Positions 1-6,216 of a stretch of 6,334 bases of DNA are shown piece by piece. The translations under genes and the position numbers were made by a program. The stretch is from an uncultured Lachnospiraceae bacterium (GTDB lineage Bacteria; Bacillota; Clostridia; Lachnospirales; Lachnospiraceae), in the NCBI GenBank assembly GCA_949346185.1, contig CASGVX010000126.1, positions 1-6,334 of the forward strand. Reading direction: 5' to 3'. The first letter of the stretch is position 1. Every line of letters begins with the position of its first letter. Below the pieces are notes generated by a model. The model saw nothing but the letters and a program-made list of their open reading frames with translations, did not search any database and had not been told where the DNA came from.

Positions 1-1
1 T

Positions 2-1228
2 CTACAGCTTCCAATTGACTTTAAACGTCCTGATATCCAGACTTATAATGGAGAAATCCAGAAGGGAACTTTGCTGGCAGACGTGGGGGGTGGCAGCATC
101 CAGCTGTCCATTTTCGACAAGAATGCTCTGACGGATACCCAGAATATCCTTCTTGGAGCTCTTCGCATTCAGGAAGTGCTCCAAGACATGAAAAACCGCA
201 CCGACAATTACCAGAATCTGGTGTACGAGCACATTGCCCACGACCTGCACGCCTTCGCCAACCACCATCTGAAAGACGTGAAGGTAAAAAATATCATCGC
301 GGTGGGAAACCAGCTGCATAACTTCGTCACCTATCTGTCCAACCACAATTTTGGCAACTTGATTCCCACAGATTCCAGAGGCAGCAAGAAGGATTCCGTA
401 AACCGGGAGGAGTACGATATCTTCTACCGCTCCATCATCTCCCAGAGCCCGGAAGAATTGGGCCGGGAACTGAACATCAGCGTGGAGAAGGCATCCCTGC
501 TCCTTCCCACCGCTATGATTTACCACATATTATTTGAAATTACGGGAGCAGAGCAAATGTGGCTCTCCGGCATAACGATCTGCGATGGCATGGCGGCGGA
601 CTTCGCCGAACGGAAGGCGAAATTCACCCCCGCCCACAGTTTTGCAGACGATATCCTGACCACTTCCCGTAAGATTGCGGACCGATACCAATGCAGCCTG
701 AACCACACCAGCGTGGTGGAGACCAACGCCCTGAAAATCTTCGACGCATTAAAGCGCAGAAACAACTTGACCAGGCAGGACCGGCTGCTTCTGCAGATCG
801 CCGTGATTCTCCACAACTGCGGGGCATATATCAACTTGAACGATATCGGGGAAAACACCTATAAGATTGTCACATCCACGGAAATCATCGGCATCTCCCA
901 CAAGCAGCGGATGATGGTGGCCAACATTCTGCGCTACCCCATCTACCGCTTCCCGGAATATCAGGAGATGAAGGAAATGTTCCAGCCAGATGAATATATC
1001 AAAATCACCAAATTGAATGCCATTCTCAGACTGGCCGACTCCATGGACAGAAGCCACAGGCAGAAATTTGGCAAGGCTACCATGGTACTGCGAAACAATA
1101 CCCTGTACATCACCGGCCATACCATTTACGATATCACCTTGGAGCAAGGCGTATTCTCGAACTATGCCACCTACTTCGAGGAGGTGTTCGGCATACACCC
1201 CGTATTAAAGCAAAAAAAAGACTTCTAA
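2..1228 (+). CDS. ppx: Exopolyphosphatase, Ppx/GppA family, with HD-like C-terminal domain (5' partial)
   Basis: The reading frame is open from base 2, so the gene starts upstream of the window; the TTG at 71 is not a true start. 408 residues are visible, and family members of this kind are about 500, so roughly the first 100 (the first ASKHA phosphate-binding motif) are missing. DVGGGS at visible residues 27-32 is the second phosphate-binding loop of the Ppx/GppA fold. ISVEKASLLLPTAMI and the SGITICDGMA segment (D195, G196) close that core. Residues about 210-408 are an HD-like helical domain: LHNCG at 270-274, TSTEIIGISH, RYP at 311-313 and RLADSMDRSH near D346. Known family role: cytoplasmic removal of terminal phosphate from polyphosphate, or pppGpp hydrolysis for GppA-type members. 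The ppk1 neighbour favours polyphosphate. The usual HD pair reads HN here (H271, N272), so the HD part is probably not a working phosphohydrolase. The stop at 1228 lies 54 bases before ppk1, with no terminator between, which suggests one operon. Confidence 0.93.
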   Translation, partial: LQLPIDFKRPDIQTYNGEIQKGTLLADVGGGSIQLSIFDKNALTDTQNILLGALRIQEVLQDMKNRTDNYQNLVYEHIAHDLHAFANHHLKDVKVKNIIAVGNQLHNFVTYLSNHNFGNLIPTDSRGSKKDSVNREEYDIFYRSIISQSPEELGRELNISVEKASLLLPTAMIYHILFEITGAEQMWLSGITICDGMAADFAERKAKFTPAHSFADDILTTSRKIADRYQCSLNHTSVVETNALKIFDALKRRNNLTRQDRLLLQIAVILHNCGAYINLNDIGENTYKIVTSTEIIGISHKQRMMVANILRYPIYRFPEYQEMKEMFQPDEYIKITKLNAILRLADSMDRSHRQKFGKATMVLRNNTLYITGHTIYDITLEQGVFSNYATYFEEVFGIHPVLKQKKDF

Positions 1229-1264
1229 AGGAATCGCTTATAGATATTTGAAATTTGAAACAGA

Positions 1265-1270
1265 AAGGAG
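1265..1270 (+). promoter_or_regulatory. Ribosome binding site of ppk1 (AAGGAG)
   Basis: AAGGAG lies 12 bases before the ATG at 1283. Another ATG at 1273 is only 2 bases from the motif and its frame stops after ten codons, so it cannot be the ppk1 start. The spacing to 1283 is on the long side. Confidence 0.7.
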
Positions 1271-1282
1271 CAATGGTTCAAT

Positions 1283-3514
1283 ATGGGAAAAACAAATTAT
1301 CATAAATCAGAAAATTTTTATAACCGGGAACTGAGCTGGATCCTATTTAACTACCGGGTGCTGGAGGAGGCTCAGGACGAGACCCTGCCCCTCTTAGACC
1401 GGCTGAAGTTCCTAAGCATCACCGCCTCCAATCTGGATGAATTTTTCATGATCCGGGTAGCATCCCTGAAGGACATGGTGCAGGTAAACTATACCAAGAA
1501 AGATATTGCCGGCATGACCCCCTCCAAGCAGCTGGAAGAGATCAGCAAAAAAACCCATGAGCTGGCGACGGAACAATATGACACCTACAATAAGGGATTG
1601 CTGCCTGGACTGGCGACGGAACACATCCACATCCTGAATCATTACGAAGACCTGAACGAGGAGCAAGCCGCCTATGTGGACGGATATTTCCGCTCAGAAG
1701 TATATCCGGTTCTTACGCCCATGGCCGTGGATTCCTCCCGCCCCTTCCCCCTGATTCGGAATAAATCTCTGAATATCGGTGCCATGCTCACTGCAAAGCA
1801 GCACGGAGAGGATGCAGAGAATAAAGGGCAATTCAAGGAATTATATCTCTCCCACACCAGCAAAAAGAAGAAACATCAGGAAGAGATGGACTTTGCCACG
1901 GTACAGGTTCCCTCCGTCCTCCCCCGCTTTGTGGAGATTCCCTCGGACAGCGAGGAGGAAAAGACCTTCATACTCCTAGAGCAGATTATTGAGAAAAACA
2001 TCCACCGGCTCTTTATGAATTATGAGGTGCTCTGCGCCTTTCCATACCGGGTGATGCGCAATGCGGATCTGACCATCGAGGAGGACGAGGCCGCGGACCT
2101 GCTCATCGAGATTGAACGGCAATTAAAAAAGAGACAGTGGGGGGAGGCCATCCGCTTAGAAGTGGAGGCGGGGATGGACGAACGCCTGCTAAGCGTCCTC
2201 ACGGACAAATTAAAAATCAAGCAGGAGGACATCTTTCACCTAAATGGCCCTCTGGACCTCACCTTCCTAATGAAACTGTCCTCCCTGGAAGGTTTCGACC
2301 ACCTGCGAAGCAAGAATTATACCCCCCAGCCCGCCAAATGGCTGCAGGGGGAGGAAAAAATCTTTGACCAGATCAGGGAGCACGATATCCTGCTCCACCA
2401 TCCCTATGAGACCTTTGACCCGGTGGTAGATTTCGTAAAACAGGCGGCAAAGGATCCGGACGTTCTGGCCATCAAGCAGACTCTGTACCGCGTCAGCAGC
2501 CACTCCCCTATTATCTCCTCCCTGGCCGCCGCCGCTGAGAATGGGAAGCAGGTGACGGTACTGGTGGAATTGAAGGCTCGTTTTGACGAGGAAAACAATA
2601 TCAACTGGGCGAGAAAGCTGGAGCAGGCAGGCTGCCATGTCATCTATGGCCTGGTAGGCCTAAAGACCCACAGCAAGATTACCCTAGTGGTGCGCAAGGA
2701 GGAGGACGGCATCCGCCGCTATGTCCATCTCGGTACCGGAAACTACAACGACAGCACCGCAAAGCTCTACACCGACATGGGGCTCCTCACCCATCAGAAA
2801 GCCATTGGCGAGGATGCCACCGCCGTATTCAATATGCTCTCCGGCTACTCGGAACCTGCGGTTTGGAACAAGCTCATCGTAGCGCCCATCTGGCTCAGAG
2901 ACCGATTCCTAGTCATGATTCACAGGGAGCGGGACTTTGCCAGAGAGGGAAAGAAAGCCTTTATCAAGGCGAAGATGAATTCCCTCTGCGATGCAGAAAT
3001 TATCGCCGCCCTCTATGAAGCCTCTGCCGCCGGCGTGAAAATCGATCTGGTCATTCGGGGCATCTGCTGCCTGAAGGTGGGCATACCAAACATCAGTGAA
3101 AATATTTCCGTCCGCTCCATCGTGGGTGACTTTCTGGAACACAGCCGCATCTATTATTTCCACAATAACGGCATGGAGGAAATATACATGGGCAGTGCGG
3201 ACTGGATGCCCCGGAATCTGGATAAGCGGGTGGAAATCCTCTTCCCAGTGGAGGACAATGCCTTGAAAGAAGAGGTCATCCATATCATGGATATCCAGTT
3301 GCAGGACAACATGAAGGCTAGGGAGATGAGACCGGATGGAAGTTACCAGCGGGTGAAGAAAAACCGATCAAAAGAAAAAATCTGCGCTCAGGAGTACTTC
3401 TGCAAGGAAGCCATCGCCGTCACGGAAAGCCGCAGGAAGTCCGCAAAATCCGAGCGGAAATTTGAACCTATGACCAGCGAGAAAATAGCCAGCAAGGAAA
3501 ATTCAGACCTTTAG
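1283..3514 (+). CDS. ppk1: Polyphosphate kinase 1 (PPK1)
   Basis: This enzyme reversibly transfers the terminal phosphate of ATP to a growing polyphosphate chain through a phosphohistidine. All main PPK1 domains are present in order: the N domain begins FYNRELSWILFNYRVLEEA and holds SNLDEFF, whose N50 matches the nucleotide-binding Asn; then VLTPMAVDSSRPFP; then the two phospholipase-D-like C domains. R403 (LYRVSS) and R433 (ELKARFDEENN) match E. coli R375 and R405. H463 (GLKTHSK) is the expected autophosphorylated His and H620 (FLEHSRIYYF) the second active-site His. The 30- and 157-residue spacings equal those of the E. coli enzyme (H435, H592). At 743 residues it is longer than the roughly 690 of E. 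coli PPK. The extra length is a charged insert near 172-205 with a KKKK run, and a Lys/Arg/Ser-rich tail from about 691. It lies 54 bases after ppx in the same orientation and ends just before a strong terminator. Function is secure; the roles of the insert and tail are unknown. Confidence 0.98.
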   Translation: MGKTNYHKSENFYNRELSWILFNYRVLEEAQDETLPLLDRLKFLSITASNLDEFFMIRVASLKDMVQVNYTKKDIAGMTPSKQLEEISKKTHELATEQYDTYNKGLLPGLATEHIHILNHYEDLNEEQAAYVDGYFRSEVYPVLTPMAVDSSRPFPLIRNKSLNIGAMLTAKQHGEDAENKGQFKELYLSHTSKKKKHQEEMDFATVQVPSVLPRFVEIPSDSEEEKTFILLEQIIEKNIHRLFMNYEVLCAFPYRVMRNADLTIEEDEAADLLIEIERQLKKRQWGEAIRLEVEAGMDERLLSVLTDKLKIKQEDIFHLNGPLDLTFLMKLSSLEGFDHLRSKNYTPQPAKWLQGEEKIFDQIREHDILLHHPYETFDPVVDFVKQAAKDPDVLAIKQTLYRVSSHSPIISSLAAAAENGKQVTVLVELKARFDEENNINWARKLEQAGCHVIYGLVGLKTHSKITLVVRKEEDGIRRYVHLGTGNYNDSTAKLYTDMGLLTHQKAIGEDATAVFNMLSGYSEPAVWNKLIVAPIWLRDRFLVMIHRERDFAREGKKAFIKAKMNSLCDAEIIAALYEASAAGVKIDLVIRGICCLKVGIPNISENISVRSIVGDFLEHSRIYYFHNNGMEEIYMGSADWMPRNLDKRVEILFPVEDNALKEEVIHIMDIQLQDNMKAREMRPDGSYQRVKKNRSKEKICAQEYFCKEAIAVTESRRKSAKSERKFEPMTSEKIASKENSDL

Positions 3515-3526
3515 ACACCTGAAGCC

Positions 3527-3593
3527 AATAAAAAAGAAATCGTCTTTCCATAGCAGTATTACAATACTATGGAAAGACGATTTCTTTTTTATT
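3527..3593. terminator. Bidirectional intrinsic terminator between ppk1 and the DUF2007-like gene
   Basis: A perfect 27-bp inverted repeat (3527-3553 against 3567-3593) surrounds a 13-base loop. The stem core GTCTTTCCATAG is flanked by an A-rich tract on the left and TTTCTTTTTT on the right, so each strand gives a hairpin ending in U residues. It begins 12 bases after the ppk1 stop and ends 8 bases before the stop of the converging minus-strand gene, so it can end both transcripts. Confidence 0.93.
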
Positions 3594-3601
3594 GCCATTC
3601 C

Positions 3602-3934
3602 TTATGATTTCCTTCTCAGCAATCCACCAAAGAGAGAACCGCATTTCACCATCATTCTGCGCCTTTTGCGCCAAGGGAATCTATCCCCCTTCTTCGTCGC
3701 CAGTTCCGACCCTATCTCTGTCAGATAGCGAATCAAGAGGCCGGCTCTCTCTGCATCCTTTTCCTCCACATAGATATTCTTCTCCACAAAAGCTACGCCC
3801 GACCTAATCTGAAAATATTGCCCTTCCCCACTTTCCCGAGCATAGGCAGGAATACGCTCCCCTGCTAGGGCATCCAAAATCCGCTGCAGTTCCAAATAAT
3901 TCATCGCCGTATGTAATTTCTGAAATCCCATCAT
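3602..3934 (-). CDS. Small DUF2007-like protein (putative signal-transducing, ferredoxin-like fold)
   Basis: About 110 residues, ending in TAA at 3602. Residues about 10-70 fit the DUF2007 pattern: a first helix (MNYLELQRILDALAGE), then IPAYARESGEGQYFQIRSG, then NIYVEEKDAERAGLLI. Family members carry a similar Y-V-x-x-x-D-x-x-x-A ending. The family is small and its biochemical role is not established. The last 30 residues are strongly basic (WRKRRRMM, LLRRKS). Start choice: the frame stays open upstream to 4111, but that part overlaps the 97-aa gene in another frame and has no family resemblance. The tandem ATGs at 3934 and 3931 follow GAGGGGG by a suitable distance, and either may be used. 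It lies 28 bases downstream of the 97-aa gene on the same strand, so they are probably co-transcribed. The shared terminator follows its stop directly. Confidence 0.8.
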   Translation of the reverse strand: MMGFQKLHTAMNYLELQRILDALAGERIPAYARESGEGQYFQIRSGVAFVEKNIYVEEKDAERAGLLIRYLTEIGSELATKKGDRFPWRKRRRMMVKCGSLFGGLLRRKS

Positions 3935-3962
3935 TTCCCCCTCGCCTTTTTTTCGCTGCGCA

Positions 3963-4256
3963 TCAGGATTCCGCCTTCTCATATCTGGAAAAGATCTTAT
4001 CCTCCCCGCACACATGCTTCGTCCCATCGGCATCCGTGATAATATAGTCGCCCTCATTGATAAAAGTCCGTCCTCTCCGATGAAGAATATAGGGGCATAC
4101 GTACTGCCCATTCTCCCGCTCCATCTTCACTAGGGAATCCGTCACGATCCATCCCTTGGTGACCACATCCGTCCACAGTTCAAAGCCATCTTCCAATCCC
4201 TTGCCCAATTCATATTTCACCACATCGGCTTCCATATTCACTCTTCTGCATTTCAT
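3963..4256 (-). CDS. Conserved-looking hypothetical protein, 97 aa, with C-terminal GDYIIT segment
   Basis: No function can be assigned. The start at 4256 is supported by GGGAGG about 8 bases upstream; a second Met at residue 8 has no comparable site. There is no signal peptide or membrane segment. The protein opens with MKCRRV, then has a charged region, GWIVTDSLVKMER (35-47), YVCPYILHRRGRTFI (52-66) and EGDYIITDADGTKHVCGEDK (68-87). The last segment resembles in layout the C-terminal 'GDWIITGVKGE..PC..DIF' segment of small phage proteins, from memory of such sequences, so a distant relation to phage or mobile-element proteins is possible but unproven. Three cysteines (3, 54, 83) are scattered and do not form an obvious metal site. 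It is the first gene of a two-gene unit with the DUF2007-like gene, and has its own promoter at 4354-4382 and a leader of roughly 90 bases. Confidence 0.82.
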   Translation of the reverse strand: MKCRRVNMEADVVKYELGKGLEDGFELWTDVVTKGWIVTDSLVKMERENGQYVCPYILHRRGRTFINEGDYIITDADGTKHVCGEDKIFSRYEKAES

Positions 4257-4353
4257 CAGCCTGTCCTCCCTTTCATAAATTTCATTTTTAGATACGCTAT
4301 TGCGTCAAGCCGCCAGTAGCATCTCCAGTTCAAGCTGCAACTACCTTACTATC

Positions 4354-4382
4354 ATTTTACCACGGAACCACCGACCCAACAA
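4354..4382 (-). promoter_or_regulatory. Sigma-70-type promoter for the two-gene minus-strand unit
   Basis: Read on the minus strand, TTGTTG (4382-4377) is followed after exactly 17 bases by TAAAAT (4359-4354). TGG directly precedes the -10, making it an extended -10 type as well. Transcription would begin near 4347 and leave a leader of about 90 bases before the ATG at 4256. The leader holds only a weak ACGC/GCGT hairpin (4294-4305). Confidence 0.7.
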
Positions 4383-4393
4383 CCATATATTTT

Positions 4394-4433
4394 ATTTTTG
4401 TGCAAGTTGTGATAGCCAAAATTGCAAAATAAT
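4394..4433. promoter_or_regulatory. Imperfect inverted repeat, possible operator
   Basis: ATTTTTGTGCAA (4394-4405) and TTGCAAAATAAT (4422-4433) are inverted copies that agree at 10 of 12 positions, separated by 16 bases. The right half touches the extended -10 of the hemerythrin-gene promoter, and the whole repeat covers the place where its -35 would be. That position suits a dimeric regulator, but the region is AT-rich and chance is not excluded. Confidence 0.35.
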
Positions 4434-4441
4434 GGTATAAT
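4433..4441 (+). promoter_or_regulatory. Extended -10 promoter for the hemerythrin-receiver gene
   Basis: TGGTATAAT is a perfect extended -10 element. No good -35 hexamer lies 16-18 bases upstream (4413-4418 reads TAGCCA), so the promoter would depend on the TGN extension or an activator. The expected start near 4448 gives a leader of about 120 bases. The 4257-4570 stretch between the divergent genes holds this promoter, the minus-strand promoter, the inverted repeat and no other gene that I can support. Confidence 0.6.
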
Positions 4442-4557
4442 GTAGTCCGATGTGTTATTTTCATGATTATTACAAAGCGTCATATCATTCCAACAGGAAT
4501 ATAAGTGCCAAAATAAGCAGAGACACTTTTATCCAAAAATATGCGCTGCAGCACAGC

Positions 4558-4565
4558 AAGGAGGG
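4558..4565 (+). promoter_or_regulatory. Ribosome binding site that sets the GTG start at 4571
   Basis: AAGGAGGG is followed after 5 bases by GTG at 4571. The in-frame ATG at 4541 lies upstream of this site and has none of its own. Translation from the GTG gives MEEIKW, the typical beginning of bacteriohemerythrins. Confidence 0.85.
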
Positions 4566-4570
4566 TTAAC

Positions 4571-5950
4571 GTGGAAGAAATAAAATGGCATGATAATTAC
4601 GCACTGGGTGTGGATTTTATTGACAAGGAGCACAGACAGCTTTTTTCAACCATGAATAAGCTACTCAGAATCAGCGAGGATGAGGAAAAAAGCGAATGGG
4701 CGTGTCGGGAAGGTATAAAATACTTGAAAAACCATACGATAGAGCATTTCGAGCATGAGGAAGCATATATGCGCTCTATCAATTACGAGCATTATGATTT
4801 ACATAAGCGCCTGCATGATAATTTCCGAACTGACACACTTCCTGCATTGGAAGAAGAAATGGCAGAGACAAATTATTCTTTGGATTCGATTCGTCATTTC
4901 CTCGGCGTGTGCATTGGCTGGGTTGTGGCACATACCCAGACAGAAGATATGGCCATAGTGGGAAAAGTGGCCAGCAAGTGGGCCGATATTCCTCACAAGG
5001 AAGAGATTGACTCTTTGGAACAAGCCATCATTCAGCTTACTTATGAAATGTTTCAGATGAATGCCAAAATCATTAGCGAGCAATATGCTGGGGAAGATTT
5101 CGGAAAAATCATTTGCAACCGCCTGATTTACCGTGGTCAGCAGAAAGAAAAGTGGGAGATCACATTAGTGTTCGAGGAACGGCTGCTACTGAAAATGATT
5201 GGCCGAATACTCAATACCGATTACCAGAAAATTGATGATATGATTATCAATGTCACCCGATATATTACGCGGCAGCTGTTAGAAAAGCTCAGGGAGCATA
5301 TTCCTGCGATGGATTTGTACAAGATAGAAAAGGAAGGCCTGCTCACCCATGAACAATTGGTGAAATCCTTCGACCGGATCCATCCCCCCTGCAGCCTCCT
5401 CTTTGATACGGGGGATGGATATTTTGCATTCTGCATGGCACACTCTGATTCCATCCGGGGCAAGATCGCATCGGCATTTGACCACAAGGGGGCGCTACAG
5501 GCAGTCCAAGCGTATATTTCTTCTGATAAGACATCAGAGGCAGAGGCAAGCATTGAAGAAATCGCTGAAGATGCAGAGAAGAAAAAGAAAATCCTTGTGG
5601 TGGACGATTCTGACTTCATGCGCAACAGAATGATTGGGCTGCTGGCTGGTAACTATGAAATGGCGGAGGCAGACTCCAGCGTATCGGCAATCAAAAAAAT
5701 CACAATAGACAGACCCGACCTCATTCTGCTAGATTATGAGATGCCGGTCTGCGACGGACGGCAGACTTTGGAAATGATCCGCTCGGATAAAGATATCGCA
5801 AACATCCCTGTCATCTTCCTCACCGGAAGAGGCGACAGGGAAACCGTCCAGAAAGTTATGGAATTAAAGCCAGAGAGATATCTGCTAAAGACTTTGCCAG
5901 ATGAAAGAATCAAGAGCAATATAGACGATTTCTTTGAAAAGAAAAAATAA
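4571..5950 (+). CDS. Hemerythrin - CheX-like - receiver domain fusion protein
   Basis: 459 residues from the GTG start. Residues 1-135 are a bacteriohemerythrin with the full di-iron ligand set H21, H59, E63, H78, H82, H121, D126, spaced nearly as in known single-domain proteins; such sites bind O2 or react with oxidants. Residues about 145-315 look like a CheX/CheC-type domain: a long helix (LEQAIIQLTYEMFQMNAKII), a strand segment (WEITLVFEERLLLKMIGRIL) and a second helix (DDMIINVTRYITRQLLEKL). Where CheX has its catalytic ExxN, this reads NVTR (227-230), so phosphatase activity is doubtful. An acidic linker (317-336) and a KKKK run lead to a receiver domain (340-459) with D345/D346, phospho-acceptor D388, T418 and K440, all correctly spaced. 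The residue after K440 is Thr, not the usual Pro. There is no DNA-binding or other output domain, no signal peptide and no membrane segment, so the protein should be cytoplasmic. It probably links iron/oxygen state to a phosphorelay or chemotaxis-like circuit. No kinase lies beside it, so its partner is encoded elsewhere. The hemerythrin and receiver calls are firm; the middle domain is inferred. Confidence 0.93.
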   Translation: MEEIKWHDNYALGVDFIDKEHRQLFSTMNKLLRISEDEEKSEWACREGIKYLKNHTIEHFEHEEAYMRSINYEHYDLHKRLHDNFRTDTLPALEEEMAETNYSLDSIRHFLGVCIGWVVAHTQTEDMAIVGKVASKWADIPHKEEIDSLEQAIIQLTYEMFQMNAKIISEQYAGEDFGKIICNRLIYRGQQKEKWEITLVFEERLLLKMIGRILNTDYQKIDDMIINVTRYITRQLLEKLREHIPAMDLYKIEKEGLLTHEQLVKSFDRIHPPCSLLFDTGDGYFAFCMAHSDSIRGKIASAFDHKGALQAVQAYISSDKTSEAEASIEEIAEDAEKKKKILVVDDSDFMRNRMIGLLAGNYEMAEADSSVSAIKKITIDRPDLILLDYEMPVCDGRQTLEMIRSDKDIANIPVIFLTGRGDRETVQKVMELKPERYLLKTLPDERIKSNIDDFFEKKK

Positions 5951-5958
5951 ATCTAACC

Positions 5959-6012
5959 AGATGAACATTCCCCGCAGGGCTGATACATCCAGTTTTGCGG
6001 GGAAAATCATCT
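5959..6012. terminator. Imperfect hairpin after the hemerythrin-receiver gene, possible terminator
   Basis: AGATGA (5959-5964) pairs with TCATCT (6007-6012), and TTCCCCGCA (5968-5976) with TGCGGGGAA (5996-6004), with a 3-by-2 internal loop and a 19-base end loop. It begins 8 bases after the stop at 5950. On the plus strand no T tract follows, so it may protect the mRNA 3' end rather than terminate. On the minus strand a T-rich stretch follows about 8 bases beyond the stem, which gives a weak terminator in that direction. Confidence 0.45.
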
Positions 6013-6106
6013 ACAACCCAAAAAACTGCACCATCGTTCTATCACCAAAAAAATCCGGCAATTCTTTAAGTCTAAATTCAATGGAATCAGATTTGTTAAG
6101 TATCAT
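6011..6106 (-). CDS. Possible small ORF, 31 aa, unknown function
   Basis: On the minus strand AAGGAGG (6117-6111) is followed after 4 bases by ATG at 6106 and an uninterrupted 31-codon frame to TAG at 6011. The product begins MILNKSDSIEFRLKEL and ends VQFFGL; I do not recognise it. It has no membrane segment or signal peptide. The stop codon overlaps the outer stem of the hairpin at 5959-6012, whose minus-strand side is followed by a T-rich run, so start site, frame and end could form one small gene. The spacing is slightly short and no convincing promoter lies upstream. It could equally be the remnant of a longer gene. A longer plus-strand frame covers the same bases but has no ribosome binding site. 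Confidence 0.3.
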   Translation of the reverse strand: MILNKSDSIEFRLKELPDFFGDRTMVQFFGL

Positions 6107-6186
6107 CGTTCCTCCTTAATGATAGGGAGGCTTATTGGAAAATGCAAAAGCCACGGCAATAATGAATCAAAAGAAAAAAGAGAGAT

Positions 6187-6216
6187 AAATCTACAGTCTC
6201 TATAAGACTGTAATTT
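6187..6216. promoter_or_regulatory. Hairpin directly before the right-edge partial gene
   Basis: TACAGTCT (6192-6199) and AGACTGTA (6205-6212) form a perfect 8-bp stem around a 5-base loop. AAAT/ATTT (6187-6190 and 6213-6216) extend it past a single bulged C at 6191. It ends on the base before the ATG at 6217. It could be an operator or an RNA structure controlling translation. No long T tract follows directly, so it is not a typical terminator. Confidence 0.5.

Noticed and set aside
71..73. TTG as start of the exopolyphosphatase gene
   Set aside because: The frame is open to base 2 and the TTG lies just before the DVGGGS loop, well inside the known fold; the true start is outside the window.
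749..1198. Minus-strand open frames inside ppx and ppk1 (also 2267-2638 and 2909-3283)
   Set aside because: They are antisense to well-supported genes, have no ribosome binding sites and show no family resemblance; they follow from the codon use of the real genes.
1273..1303. ATG at 1273 as a start near ppk1
   Set aside because: It is too close to AAGGAG and its frame stops after ten codons.
3935..4111. Longer minus-strand version of the DUF2007-like gene starting at 4111
   Set aside because: The added 59 residues overlap the 97-aa gene in another frame and have no family resemblance, and ATGs with a ribosome binding site exist at 3934/3931.
4541..4570. ATG at 4541 as start of the hemerythrin-receiver gene
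   Set aside because: It would place the strong AAGGAGGG site inside the coding region; the GTG at 4571 has proper spacing and gives the family-typical N-terminus.
5934..6119. 61-codon plus-strand ORF overlapping the end of the hemerythrin-receiver gene
   Set aside because: It has no ribosome binding site, starts inside the Lys-rich 3' end of the real gene, runs through the hairpin, and has no recognisable protein features.
6119..6147. TTGCAT-17-TATCAT minus-strand promoter for the 31-codon ORF
   Set aside because: The -10 would sit directly against the ribosome binding site, so transcription would begin inside it and the site could not work.
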